Part shown: in pieces, positions 32,821 through 41,485 of the stretch
How positions within the stretch are numbered: the stretch's first letter is position 1
Layout: the number at the start of each line of letters is the position of its first letter
Assembly: GCF_041270065.1 (NCBI RefSeq)
Contig: NZ_CP065958.1
Span: 7,378,001-7,442,000 of the forward strand
Length of the DNA stretch: 64,000 bases
Direction of reading: 5' to 3'
Source: Streptomyces fradiae
Lineage (GTDB): Bacteria; Actinomycetota; Actinomycetes; Streptomycetales; Streptomycetaceae
Position numbers and translations under genes: made by a program
The notes under the pieces: generated by a model
Databases searched by the model: none
Seen by the model: the letters and a program-made list of their open reading frames with translations, nothing else
What the model was told of the DNA's origin: nothing

Positions 32821-33824
32821 CCGCCGACCATGTGCTCCGCGCCCTCCGGGCCGTCTCCGCCGAGCGGGCCGAGGACGCCCTGCTCAGCGTGCGCGGCCTC
32901 ACCGTCCGCTTCCGGCTGCGCGGCGGACGCGAGGTCGCCGCCGTCACCGACGCCGACTTCGACCTCGCGGCGGGGGAGTGCCTCGCCCTGGTCGGCGAGA
33001 GCGGCTGCGGCAAGTCTGTCCTCGCCTCCGCCCTGCTCGGGCTGCTGCCCGGGAACGCCGAGACCTCCGGCAGCGCCCTCCTCGACGGTACGGATCTGCT
33101 CGCCGCCGACGAGAAGACCCTCGCCCGCACCGTACGGGGCCGGCGCATCGGGCTCGTACCGCAGAGCCCCGCCGCCCACCTCACACCGGTGCGTACGGTA
33201 CGGGCGCATCTGGAGGAGACGGTACGGGCGCTCACCGGCACCCGGCGGGGCGAGCGGCGCGCGGCGGCCGAGGCCGCGGCCGAGCGGGCCGCGTTCCCGG
33301 CCGGGCATCTCGACCGGCACCCGCACGAGCTGTCCGGCGGGCTCGCGCAGCGCGCCGCCACCGCGCTCGCGCTGATCGGCGACGCGCCGCTGCTGCTCGC
33401 CGACGAACCCACCACCGGACTCGACCGCGCCCTCGTCGACCGCACCGCCGACGAACTGCGCCGGCACGCCGACCGCGGCAAGGCGCTGCTGCTCATCACC
33501 CACGACCTCGCGGCGGCCCGCCGGGTCGCCGACCGGGTCGCCGTCATGTACGCCGGACGGATGGTCGAACTCGCCCCCGCCGACCGCTTCTTCGGCGCGC
33601 CCGGCCCCCGCCACCCGTACGCCCGCGGTCTGCTCGACGCCCTCCCGGAACGGGAGTTCACCCCGATCCCCGGGTTCCCGCCCGAGCTGTCGGACCTGCC
33701 CGAGGGCTGCGCCTTCGCCCCGCGCTGCGCCCGCGCCACCGAGGCGTGCGCGCAGCGGCCCGCGTTCCGGGCCGGCGTCGCCTGCCACCACCCCCACGGA
33801 GCTCCGGGAGCCGTCCGTGCTTGA
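32817..33824 (+). CDS. nikD: Nickel/peptide ABC transporter ATPase (NikD-type)
   Basis: 335 residues: Walker A GESGCGKS (60-67), signature LSGGLAQR, Walker B LLLADEPTTGLD and H-loop LLITHDLAAARRVADR. The C-terminal Cys-containing oligopeptide-transporter extension (EGCAFAPRCARATEAC) is present and in related DppD/OppD proteins can hold an Fe-S cluster. GTG start inside the nikC stop; 8-bp overlap with nikE. Confidence 0.87.
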   Translation: MTADHVLRALRAVSAERAEDALLSVRGLTVRFRLRGGREVAAVTDADFDLAAGECLALVGESGCGKSVLASALLGLLPGNAETSGSALLDGTDLLAADEKTLARTVRGRRIGLVPQSPAAHLTPVRTVRAHLEETVRALTGTRRGERRAAAEAAAERAAFPAGHLDRHPHELSGGLAQRAATALALIGDAPLLLADEPTTGLDRALVDRTADELRRHADRGKALLLITHDLAAARRVADRVAVMYAGRMVELAPADRFFGAPGPRHPYARGLLDALPEREFTPIPGFPPELSDLPEGCAFAPRCARATEACAQRPAFRAGVACHHPHGAPGAVRA

Positions 33825-34488
33825 ACTCCACTCCGTCACCGCCGGCTACGAGCGGCGCGCGCCCGTCGTCCGCGAAGTCTCGCTCACCGTCGCCGCCGGC
33901 GAGTCCGTCGGCCTGCTCGGCCCCAGCGGCTGCGGCAAGTCCACCCTCGCCCGGGTCGCCGCCCTGCTGCACCAACCCGACGCCGGGCGGGTCGTGGTCG
34001 ACGGCACCGAGGTACGCGGCTGGCGCCACCGCGCCCCGCGCGCCCTGCGCACCGCCATCGGCGTGGTGTTCCAGCAGCCGCGGCTCTCCGCCGACCCGCG
34101 CCTGCGGCTCGCCGACCTGATCGCCGAGCCGCTGCGCGCCACCGGGCGCCGCGACGAGATCCCCGAACGCCTCGACGCGCTCGTCCCCGCCGTCGGCCTC
34201 ACCCCCGACCTGCTCGCCCGACGCCCGCACGAGGTCAGCGACGGACAACTGCAACGCGCCTGCCTGGCCCGCGCCCTGGTGCTCCGGCCCCGCTGGCTGA
34301 TCTGCGACGAGATGACCGCGATGCTCGACGCCTCGACCACGGCGGCGCTCGTCGCCGCCGTCGAGAACTACCGGGCGGAGACCGGCGCCGGACTGCTCGC
34401 CGTCGGCCACGACCGGGTCCTCCTCGAACGCTGGACCGACCGCACCGCCGACTGGGACCAGCTCACGAAAGCCCTGGCCAACGGCTAG
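33817..34488 (+). CDS. nikE: Nickel/peptide ABC transporter ATPase (NikE-type)
   Basis: 223 residues, short ABC ATPase: Walker A GPSGCGKST (35-43), and a non-standard signature VSDGQLQR (141-148) in place of LSGGQ, followed by ARALVLRPRWLICDEMTAMLD where Walker B has DEM rather than DEP. It lacks the C-terminal extension of NikD. With NikD it would form an asymmetric ATPase pair. Overlaps nikD by 8 bp; last gene of the operon. Confidence 0.83.
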   Translation: MLELHSVTAGYERRAPVVREVSLTVAAGESVGLLGPSGCGKSTLARVAALLHQPDAGRVVVDGTEVRGWRHRAPRALRTAIGVVFQQPRLSADPRLRLADLIAEPLRATGRRDEIPERLDALVPAVGLTPDLLARRPHEVSDGQLQRACLARALVLRPRWLICDEMTAMLDASTTAALVAAVENYRAETGAGLLAVGHDRVLLERWTDRTADWDQLTKALANG

Positions 34489-34613
34489 GGAACGGCCTGC
34501 TCCGGAACGTCACCCGGATGGCCGCCACGCCATACCGCCGTCCGGATCGTCCCTTCCGTCACACTGTCCGCCGAACGCCGCAATTCCGGTGCGGCGCAAG
34601 GAGGGTGAGCCCG

Positions 34614-34808
34614 GTGGCCATTTCCGTATCCGTCGTCCTGCTGCTGCTGATCCTGGCCGTGATCTTTCTCCGCAACGGCGGCCTGAAGGTCTCGCACGCC
34701 ATCGTCTGCGCCCTGCTCGGCTTCTTCCTGGCCAGCACCAGCATGGCGCCGACCATCCAGAACGGGGTCGCCGCGACCGCCAACGTGGTCTCCAACCTCA
34801 AACCCTGA
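34614..34808 (+). CDS. Small two-helix membrane protein of unknown function
   Basis: 64 residues: a hydrophobic helix at about 3-17 (VSVVLLLLILAVIFL), a short charged turn (RNGGLKVSHA), a second hydrophobic helix at about 26-39 (IVCALLGFFLAST) and a polar tail. I do not recognise a characterised family. The GTG at 34614 follows AAGGAGG by about 9 bp; a GTG at 34605 is too close to that site. Stands alone between the nik operon and a secreted-protein gene and is followed by a strong hairpin. Confidence 0.65.
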   Translation: MAISVSVVLLLLILAVIFLRNGGLKVSHAIVCALLGFFLASTSMAPTIQNGVAATANVVSNLKP

Positions 34809-34824
34809 CCGTTGCGCACGCGTG

Positions 34825-34852
34825 AAGTGCCCATGAAACGGCGGGCACTTCC
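34825..34852 (+). terminator. Terminator hairpin after the small membrane protein gene
   Basis: GAAGTGCCC and GGGCACTTC form a perfect 9-bp stem with a 10-nt loop, 17 bp after the stop. Confidence 0.65.
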
Positions 34853-34927
34853 ATGTACATCTCACGCACTCGGGCCTAGCTTCGTCGACCGGCGCGACCT
34901 TCGTACGCACGGACCCGAGGAGCCGCA

Positions 34928-36520
34928 TTGACCACCCGACCCCCCGACCTGCGGGCCCGCACCCTCGCGCTGGTCGCCGCGCTGAGCGCGACCGTGCTCG
35001 CGCTCTCCACCCCCGTCGCCCTCGCCGACGAGATCCCGCTCGCCCCGGGACACCGCCTCGTCGACTCCTACCTCGGCGCCCCCGCCACCGCGCGGCCGGT
35101 CCCCGCCGAGGCCCCGCCCCAGCACCCGTACCTCGCACCCAACGGGCGCAGCGGCATGCACGCCGACGCCGCCGGCAGCGGCACCCACCCCTACCCGGGC
35201 CCGCTCGGGCGCAACCCGCAGGTGACCAGCGAGAAGATCGCCCCGCTCGGCGGCGAGTGCGCCACCGCCACCTTCGACGCCGGCGGCCGGCTCGTCACCG
35301 TGTGCGGCACCTTCAGCGGCTTCCTGCTCAAACTGCTCGACCCGCACACCCTCGACACCCTCGCCGAGTACAAGCTGCCGCAGCGCTCCTCGACCGTCGA
35401 GGCCGTCACCCGGCTCGACTTCGGGAAGATCTTCAAGGACACCTCCGGCGGCGCCTACTTCTACCTCGACGACCGCGACCGGGTCGTCCTCGCCGACTCC
35501 CGCCAGCACGTGCTGCGCATCGCGCACCGCCAGAAGCCGGACGGCACCTGGGAGTTCGCCGTCGAGGACGACTGGGACCTCACCCCGCTCGTCCCGCACG
35601 ACTGCGTCAGCTGGACCAACCTCTTCCCCAGTGGCGTCTGCGACCCGGTCACCTCGGTGATGCCCGACTGGCAGGGCCGCATCTGGTGGGTCACCCGCCT
35701 CGGCCGGGTCGGCACCGTCGACCCCGGCACCGGCGCCCTGCGGGCGATCCGGCTGGACGGCGAGGAGATCCAGAACTCCTTCTCCGTCGCCGAGGACGGC
35801 GTGTCGATCGTCTCCGACCACGCCCTCTACAGCTTCCGCGCCGACGCCGACGGCACCCCGCGCGTCCAGTGGCGGCAGAGCTACGACCGGGGCACCGGCA
35901 CCAAGCCCGGCTCCGTGAACCAGGGTTCGGGCACCACACCCGACCTGTTCGGCCAGCACGGCGCCCGGTACGTCGCCATCACCGACAACGCCGACGACCG
36001 CATGAACGTCCTCGTCTACCGGCGCGGCACCGACGTCGCCCCCGCCGACCGGCTGGTCTGCAAGGTCCCGGTCTTCGGCGCCGGCGCCTCCACCACCGAC
36101 AACTCCCTGATCAGCTGGGGGAACAGCCTCGTCGTCGAGAACAACTACGGCTACGAGAACCCCACCACCCTGACCTTCGGCCGCAGCGTCGTCGGCGGCG
36201 TCACCCGCGTCGACGTGCGCCCCGACGGCAGCGGCTGCGACACCGTCTGGGAGAGCGACGTCCGCTCGCCGTCCACCGTCCCCAAGCTCTCCACCGCCAA
36301 CGGGCTGCTCTACTTCTACGAGAAGCGGCCCCACCCCCTCGGCATCGACGCCTGGTACCTGACCGCCGTCGACTTCCGCACCGGCGCCCGGGCCTGGTCG
36401 CGGCTGACCGGCACCGGCCCCGCCTACGACAACAACTGGGCGCCGATCACGATCGGCCCCGACGGCACCGCGTACGCCGGCGTCTTCAACGGCATCGTCG
36501 CCGTCCACGACGGCACCTGA
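34928..36520 (+). CDS. Secreted beta-propeller-like protein of unknown function
   Basis: 530 residues. A Sec signal peptide (ARTLALVAALSATVLALSTPVALA, cut after ALA near residue 33) precedes a mature domain built of repeated strands such as WQGRIWWVTRLGRVGTVDPGTGALRAI, suggesting a PQQ/SMP-30-like propeller. Cysteines near CATATFD, TVCGTF, HDCVSW and SGVCDP may form disulfides outside the cell. Function unknown; ligand binding or extracellular redox are guesses. The TTG start at 34928 has GAGGAG 8 bp upstream. Ends at a strong terminator shared with the convergent VOC gene. Confidence 0.72.
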   Translation: MTTRPPDLRARTLALVAALSATVLALSTPVALADEIPLAPGHRLVDSYLGAPATARPVPAEAPPQHPYLAPNGRSGMHADAAGSGTHPYPGPLGRNPQVTSEKIAPLGGECATATFDAGGRLVTVCGTFSGFLLKLLDPHTLDTLAEYKLPQRSSTVEAVTRLDFGKIFKDTSGGAYFYLDDRDRVVLADSRQHVLRIAHRQKPDGTWEFAVEDDWDLTPLVPHDCVSWTNLFPSGVCDPVTSVMPDWQGRIWWVTRLGRVGTVDPGTGALRAIRLDGEEIQNSFSVAEDGVSIVSDHALYSFRADADGTPRVQWRQSYDRGTGTKPGSVNQGSGTTPDLFGQHGARYVAITDNADDRMNVLVYRRGTDVAPADRLVCKVPVFGAGASTTDNSLISWGNSLVVENNYGYENPTTLTFGRSVVGGVTRVDVRPDGSGCDTVWESDVRSPSTVPKLSTANGLLYFYEKRPHPLGIDAWYLTAVDFRTGARAWSRLTGTGPAYDNNWAPITIGPDGTAYAGVFNGIVAVHDGT

Positions 36521-36547
36521 TGCGGCCGCCCCACCCTTCATGCACAG

Positions 36548-36579
36548 GGGTGCCCGGGACCCCGCGGTCCCGGGCACCC
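36548..36579. terminator. Bidirectional terminator hairpin
   Basis: GGGTGCCCGGGACC and GGTCCCGGGCACCC form a perfect 14-bp stem with the loop CCGC between convergent stops at 36520 and 36600. Confidence 0.75.
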
Positions 36580-36599
36580 TCGCGTGGCGGAGGGCGAGG

Positions 36600-37397
36600 T
36601 CACTCCATCTCGGGCATCTCGCCGACCGTCGTCCGCACGTCGATCACCGCGAACGCCGCGCCCTGCGGATCGAGCAGCGCCGCGAAGCGCCCGAAGGGGC
36701 TGTCCATCGGGCCGAAGACCTTGCGGCCGCCGGCCGCCTCCGCCTTCTCGACGGCCTTGTCGCAGTTGTCCACGCCGAAGTAGATCTGGATGTACGAGGG
36801 GATCTCCGGCGGGAAGTCGTCCGCCGTCATCACCATCCGGCCGAGCAACGGATCGGCGCCCAGATCGAAGATCCGGTAGTCGATCTGGTCGTCCTTCATC
36901 TTCTTCGAGCCGTAGCCGAACACCGTCGTGTAGAAGGCGTCCGCCTTCGCCGGCTCCCGCGTGAACACCTCGGCCCACACGAAGCTGCCCGTCTCGCCCT
37001 GCAGCTCGAAGCCCTCGTGCTGACCGGCCTGCCAGACGCCGAACACCGTGCCCGTCGGGTCCTGCGCGAGGCACATGGAGCCGAAGTCGCCGACCTGCAT
37101 GGGCTCCATCAGCAGCGTGCCGCCCGCGCCCTTGATCTTCTCGGCGGTGGCGGCGACGTCGGGCGAGGCGAAGTACAGACACCAGGCCGACTGCGCCTCG
37201 CCGTCCTGCCCGGGCATCGGCGGCACCACCGCCGCGACCGCCTTGCCGTTCTTGAGGGCCTGCGTGTAGTTGCCGAACTCCGAGGAGGCTTCGCCGAAGG
37301 TCCAGCCCAGCACGTCGCCGTAGAACTCCTTGGCACCCTCGAGGTCGGTGAACATCGCGTCGGTCCAGACCGGCGTGCCTTCAGGTCGTGAGGCCAT
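36600..37397 (-). CDS. Two-domain VOC (glyoxalase-fold) protein
   Basis: 265 residues, tandem VOC repeats: VWTDAMFTDLEGAKEFYGDVLGW at about 10-32 and FVWAEVFTREPAKADAFYTTVFGY in the second half, each closing with a FGVWQA or FAVIDV strand. Same architecture as the protein at 23259-24038, although the sequences differ clearly. Role unknown. ATG 37397 is chosen for its GGAAGAGAGAG upstream. Confidence 0.8.
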   Translation of the reverse strand: MASRPEGTPVWTDAMFTDLEGAKEFYGDVLGWTFGEASSEFGNYTQALKNGKAVAAVVPPMPGQDGEAQSAWCLYFASPDVAATAEKIKGAGGTLLMEPMQVGDFGSMCLAQDPTGTVFGVWQAGQHEGFELQGETGSFVWAEVFTREPAKADAFYTTVFGYGSKKMKDDQIDYRIFDLGADPLLGRMVMTADDFPPEIPSYIQIYFGVDNCDKAVEKAEAAGGRKVFGPMDSPFGRFAALLDPQGAAFAVIDVRTTVGEMPEME

Positions 37398-37508
37398 GAC
37401 GAGACTCTCTCTTCCGCTCGATGACGTCCTTGTCTCGCCTGCCACGCTAGCCAGGTCCGTCCCGGCCCGCTCGGTGACGCACGGTAGCCGGGCCGGAGTC
37501 CCGGCACC

Positions 37509-38798
37509 TCAGCCGCCGGAGAAGACTCCGATGCCGTTCGGCACCGGCCGCTCGGCGCCCCCGCTGGGATGGTTGCGCACCGTCACCGCGGGCTCGCCCG
37601 CCGCCCGCCCGACCAGCGTCGACGAGCCCCCGCCGTCCAGGCCGAACGCCTCGCTCGCCCCGGACCCGGCGAACAGCGCCGCCACCTCGGCCTGCGTCAT
37701 GCCCGCCCGGAGGCCCGGCGCGCCGTCCAGGGCCATCAGGAGCAGCCCGCGCCCGCCGTGGGTGATCCCCGCCGCGGTCCGCACGGCCGCCGTCACCGCG
37801 TCCAGGCCGGGCAGCGGTGTCCCGTCCCGCAGCAGCGGAAAGCCGCCCACCGCGAAGCGGTACGGCACGCCCGCGCTCTCCGCGACAAGGCGGTGCCGCA
37901 CCCGCACCCGGTCGCCGACTGCCAGCGCCCGTAACCGCCGGGCACCCTCCTCCCGGCCCACCAGGACCTCGGTGCCCTCGGCGACCTGGCCGCGCCCCGG
38001 GGCGTCCGCGACCGCGACCACCCGTCCGGCGCGCACCGTCACCTCGTACGTCTCCGCCGAGCACGCCGCCGCCCGGTCGCTGTCCGTCCCGCACACCGCC
38101 CGCGCCCGCGAGGCGGCGCCCCAGTCGGCGGTGAAGACACCGACCGAGCCCACCGGCAGCGCGTACTGGTTCAGCCCGCCCAGCGGGAACGAGCCCGCCG
38201 GGTCGGTGACCGCGCCGTCCAGGGCGAGCCGGCCCATCCGCGCCCGGTGGTCCGCACCCACCCCGAACACCTCACGCGTGTCGGTCCCCGGCGGCAGCGC
38301 CGGACCGAACCGCTGCCCCGCCGGGACGGCCGCCTTCAGCTCCCGGCCCCCGCCGATCGCCGGGCCGACCGGCGCGCCGGTGGCGTCCACGCCCGGGTGC
38401 TGCGCCTCCGAGATGTGGAAGAAGTCCCCGTTCACCCCGGCGATCGCCCCGCGCGCGTCCGCCAGCTCCGACAGCGGCGCCCGCGCCGCCACCGCCCCCG
38501 GATGCAGCAGGTCCACCTCCACGCCCTCGGCCCGCAGATCCACGGAGAGCAGATGCACCCGGACCGGGCCGTGCGCGGCGCTCGTCGCGTACGTGCGGTA
38601 CGCGACCCTCGGCGCCAGCTCCTGAGGGCTGACCAGGCACCCGATCGGGTGAACCGTCAGCGGCGGAACTCCCGGGCCTGCGGGAACAGTTCCTTCACCA
38701 GCGTCCAGAACACCGGGAAATCGGGGATGTCCTTCGCCTCCCGTGCCCAGCGGCCCGCGCCCGCCGTGCGCACCACCACCAGGCCGTCCCCGCGCCAC
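37509..38798 (-). CDS. Phosphodiester glycosidase (NAGPA-domain) family protein, start uncertain
   Basis: The domain is clear: VDLLHPGAVAARAPLSELADARGAIAGVNGDFF, then GRGLLLMALDGAPG, FGLDGGGSSTLVGR and RPVPNGIGVFSGG, the signature set of the N-acetylglucosamine-1-phosphodiester glycosidase fold. Bacterial members are usually exported. The start is a problem: in this frame the only ATG/GTG/TTG that keeps the homologous-looking N-terminal segment (ELAPRVAYRTY) is GTG 38798, which overlaps the upstream gene by 142 bp; GTG 38558 would cut into that segment. No signal peptide is visible from either. A frameshift near 38600-38650 or a rare start codon is possible. Confidence 0.65.
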   Translation of the reverse strand: MARGRPGGGAHGGRGPLGTGGEGHPRFPGVLDAGEGTVPAGPGVPPLTVHPIGCLVSPQELAPRVAYRTYATSAAHGPVRVHLLSVDLRAEGVEVDLLHPGAVAARAPLSELADARGAIAGVNGDFFHISEAQHPGVDATGAPVGPAIGGGRELKAAVPAGQRFGPALPPGTDTREVFGVGADHRARMGRLALDGAVTDPAGSFPLGGLNQYALPVGSVGVFTADWGAASRARAVCGTDSDRAAACSAETYEVTVRAGRVVAVADAPGRGQVAEGTEVLVGREEGARRLRALAVGDRVRVRHRLVAESAGVPYRFAVGGFPLLRDGTPLPGLDAVTAAVRTAAGITHGGRGLLLMALDGAPGLRAGMTQAEVAALFAGSGASEAFGLDGGGSSTLVGRAAGEPAVTVRNHPSGGAERPVPNGIGVFSGG

Positions 38799-39523
38799 TC
38801 GCAGCCCCGCACCCGCTCCCACGGCGCTGTCCCCGACGGCAGCGCGATGCCCTCGCCGGCGAGCGCGACCTCGCCGAACGGGACCCGCTCGCCCGCCTCC
38901 AGGGCGGTCACCGCCGGCTGCAGCGCACGGCGCACCGTCTCGTCGAGGACGATCTGGGCCAGCTCGCGGATCTGCGAGTCCGCCGGCCGCGCCACGACCT
39001 CCTCGTTGAGGAACCCGCCGACGGTGACCCCCGCCCGCCCGTCGGTCAGCAGCCGGTAGGCGTAGTGGGTGCCGGTGTAGCCGCCGTTGACGTAGGTGCG
39101 GGTCACGTCCTGGTGCATCGCCGTGACGGACCGCCAGGGCACCGCCCGCGCCTCGCCCGCCTCGCCCGGACACACCAGACCCCGCTCGTACAGGTACACG
39201 TACTCGCCGGGCCGCAGCGCGGGCGGCGCCGGCGGGCGGAAGGCGCGCCACAGGAACCAGCCGAGCGCCCCGAACGGTACGAGCAGCAGCGGGATCCCCA
39301 GCCAGGGCCCCGCCCACCGGGTGGCGAGCGCGGGCAGCGCCAGACCGGCCGCCGCGAGCAGCAGCACCGGCAGACAACGGCGCCCCCGCCCCCGTAACTC
39401 CTGCGCACCGTCCCCGTGCCGCGCCCGGAAGCCGCGCAGATACACCCCGAGCCCCGCCTCGCGCGCGGCCCGTGTCGCCGCCTCGTCCGGCGGCGGCACC
39501 GTCACCCGGTCGATCCGCTCCAT
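38657..39523 (-). CDS. Conserved actinobacterial membrane protein of unknown function
   Basis: 288 residues. A charged N-terminus (1-50) precedes two hydrophobic helices (about 51-95: LPVLLLAAAGLALPALA and WLGIPLLLVPFGALGWFLW); the rest is a cytoplasmic domain with a PH-like strand pattern (EYVYLYERGLVCPG, WRSVTAMHQDVTRTYVNGGYTGTHYAYRLLTDG). It resembles streptomycete proteins annotated DUF6585, which I could not verify. The ATG at 39523 has GGGGGGA upstream. The phosphodiester glycosidase frame opens within its 3' end, so the two may be co-expressed. Confidence 0.68.
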   Translation of the reverse strand: MERIDRVTVPPPDEAATRAAREAGLGVYLRGFRARHGDGAQELRGRGRRCLPVLLLAAAGLALPALATRWAGPWLGIPLLLVPFGALGWFLWRAFRPPAPPALRPGEYVYLYERGLVCPGEAGEARAVPWRSVTAMHQDVTRTYVNGGYTGTHYAYRLLTDGRAGVTVGGFLNEEVVARPADSQIRELAQIVLDETVRRALQPAVTALEAGERVPFGEVALAGEGIALPSGTAPWERVRGCEWRGDGLVVVRTAGAGRWAREAKDIPDFPVFWTLVKELFPQAREFRR

Positions 39524-39548
39524 CGCGCATCCCCCCGACGCCATGATG

Positions 39549-40034
39549 TCAGCGCCCCGCGGCCGGCGCCATCGGGTAGCGGTGGAACGAACCCTGCGCG
39601 AGCGGGAGTTCGGGATAGGCGAAGGCGAGGGTCTGCGCCGAGGGGTGGAAGAGCGGGGCGGGCAGGCCGGTCGGGGGGAACCAGGACCAGCGGGCGATCT
39701 TGTCCGGTTCGGTGACCGTCGGGGTGCCGGTGTGGGCGCGGACCGCCGTCGCCGCCGTCACGCAGGTCAGTGCGGCGAAGCTCGCGGTGTCGAGGATCAG
39801 ACCGAGCACGGAGACGTCGGCGGGGTCGGCCACCAGGCCGGTCTCCTCGGCGAGTTCACGGACCGCCGCCGCCTCCAGGGACTCGCCCGGCTCCACCTTC
39901 CCGCCCGGCAGCTCCCACACCCCGGAGTGGTGCAGCCCGAGCAGCACCCGGCCCTCCGGGTCGGTCACGACGACGCCCGCGCCGAGCGAGGCGTGGGCGG
40001 GCGGCGGGGTGGCGTTGCGGTCGGCGATGCTCAT
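39549..40034 (-). CDS. NUDIX hydrolase
   Basis: 161 residues with a complete Nudix box [24 protein letters not shown] (G-x5-E-x7-R-E-x2-E-E-x-G), which binds the metal and cleaves nucleoside diphosphate derivatives (X-P-P links). Length and the lack of extra domains fit MutT/ADP-sugar-like house-cleaning enzymes; the substrate is not predictable. The ATG at 40034 follows AGGAG by 4 bp. Confidence 0.9.
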   Translation of the reverse strand: MSIADRNATPPPAHASLGAGVVVTDPEGRVLLGLHHSGVWELPGGKVEPGESLEAAAVRELAEETGLVADPADVSVLGLILDTASFAALTCVTAATAVRAHTGTPTVTEPDKIARWSWFPPTGLPAPLFHPSAQTLAFAYPELPLAQGSFHRYPMAPAAGR

Positions 40035-40110
40035 CGGACTCCTCGGCCGGGGACGTACACGTACGCCCCCACCCAACACCAGGCCACTGACAGCCCCCTC
40101 CCGCGGGACG

Positions 40111-41238
40111 TCACAGGACGGCGATGCCCAGCGGGCGCGAGCCGGCCGGCAGGCGGTGGGTCGCGCCGGTCCGCAGGTCGACGACCGTGAGGCCGTCCCA
40201 GGAGCCGTCGCGGGTGAAGCCGCCCGTGACGTACGCGGTGCGGCCGTCCTTCGACACCGCAACGTCCTCGTGCGGGCCGTCCAGCGGGAAGACCCGCTCG
40301 GTGCCGTCGGGGGCGCGGACGGTGAGGGAGGGGCCGCGGTCGGTGGCCGGGTCGATGGGGCCGGTGCCGACGGTGAGCAGGGTGCCGTCGGGGGTGATCG
40401 TGGTGCCGTGCTGGTGGGTGTTGGCGGTCATCTTCTGGATCTCGGAGCGGCCGGTGCGCGGGTCGACCACCACCAGGCGTTCGCCCTCGAACGGCAGCAG
40501 CAGCCGCCCGTCCGACGGGCGTACGGCCGCGTAGTGCGGCTTCAGCCAGGAACCGAGGCCGCCCTCCGTGCCGTACGGCGCCACCTCGATCCGCCGGGTG
40601 GTCAGGTCGTCGGCCCGCACCACGGTCACGTCGAAGGAGTCGTGGTTCGTCGCGTACACCTCGGAGCCGTCGCGCGACACGTCCACGTCGAACGGGCGCC
40701 GGCCGACCGGGACACGGTCGACGACCTTCAGGGACGCGGTGTCGACGACCTCCAGGGTGCCGTTGCCGCCGGGCACGTTGACGCCGACGTACACCCGGCG
40801 CCCGTCGGGGGAGAGCGCGATGCCCATGCCGCCGCCCCGGTACTCGCCGGTGGTCGCCGGGCCGCTCGCGGTGCGGTACGGGATGAGCGCGAGGCGCGTG
40901 CGGGACTCGGTGTCCACGACGGCGACGCCCTCGGCGGTGGCGACCCAGGCCCGCCCGTCCGCGCCGACGGCCAGGCCGTACGGGGCGGTGCCGACCTCGA
41001 CCGCGGCGAAGGCGCCCCGGGCCGGGTCGACGAAGCTCACGGTGTCCGCACCGAAGTCGGCGACGAGCAGGGTGCCGGGCGGGGTGCCGCCCGTGGCGGG
41101 GGCCGGGACCGGGGCCGTCGTGGTGGGAGCCGTGATGGCGGGGGCGGCGGACCGGGCGGGCTCGCCGCCGCCCCGCGCGCAGCCGGCGAGCAGCGCGACG
41201 GAGGCGGCGAGCACGGCGAGGGCGCGGGATCGGTTCAT
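40111..41238 (-). CDS. YVTN-type beta-propeller lipoprotein
   Basis: 375 residues. Lipoprotein signal ending in LLAGCARGG, then a Ala/Thr/Pro-rich linker and a seven-bladed propeller of YVTN repeats ([77 protein letters not shown]). Surface-anchored; ligand unknown. Its start faces the Cyt-like gene across a 247-bp divergent gap. Confidence 0.83.
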   Translation of the reverse strand: MNRSRALAVLAASVALLAGCARGGGEPARSAAPAITAPTTTAPVPAPATGGTPPGTLLVADFGADTVSFVDPARGAFAAVEVGTAPYGLAVGADGRAWVATAEGVAVVDTESRTRLALIPYRTASGPATTGEYRGGGMGIALSPDGRRVYVGVNVPGGNGTLEVVDTASLKVVDRVPVGRRPFDVDVSRDGSEVYATNHDSFDVTVVRADDLTTRRIEVAPYGTEGGLGSWLKPHYAAVRPSDGRLLLPFEGERLVVVDPRTGRSEIQKMTANTHQHGTTITPDGTLLTVGTGPIDPATDRGPSLTVRAPDGTERVFPLDGPHEDVAVSKDGRTAYVTGGFTRDGSWDGLTVVDLRTGATHRLPAGSRPLGIAVL

Positions 41239-41441
41239 CGGCGGGCTCCCAGGGGCACGGGCGGACGGACAGGCGGCGGACGGGCGGACGGGGTGACGGG
41301 CGGCAGGTCCGCCCCCGCCACCCATGCTCCGTCCGCTCCCGCCCCACCCGGGTCAACCGATCGGCCGACCCGGCCGTCAGCCGTCGGGCGCCCGGCCGTC
41401 CACCTGTCGGCCCCGCGCCCGCCCGTACACCACCCCTGCGG

Positions 41442-41485
41442 CATACTGACGCCGCCTTGATCAACAGATTGTTTAAGGAGAAGTC
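41442..41485 (+). promoter_or_regulatory. Promoter and AT-rich leader of the Cyt-like gene
   Basis: A possible -10 CATACT (41442-41447) is followed by an AT-rich leader containing TTGATCAA (41457-41464) and AACA-GAT-TGTT (41463-41473), overlapping small inverted repeats, then AAGGAG 5 bp before the TTG start. The low-GC patch is unlike its surroundings and could be an operator. Confidence 0.45.

Noticed and set aside
33817..34488. NikE-type ATPase as a broken gene because its signature is VSDGQ rather than LSGGQ
   Set aside because: Walker A, the Gln loop and the following helix are intact and the frame is complete; variant signatures are known in asymmetric ABC pairs.
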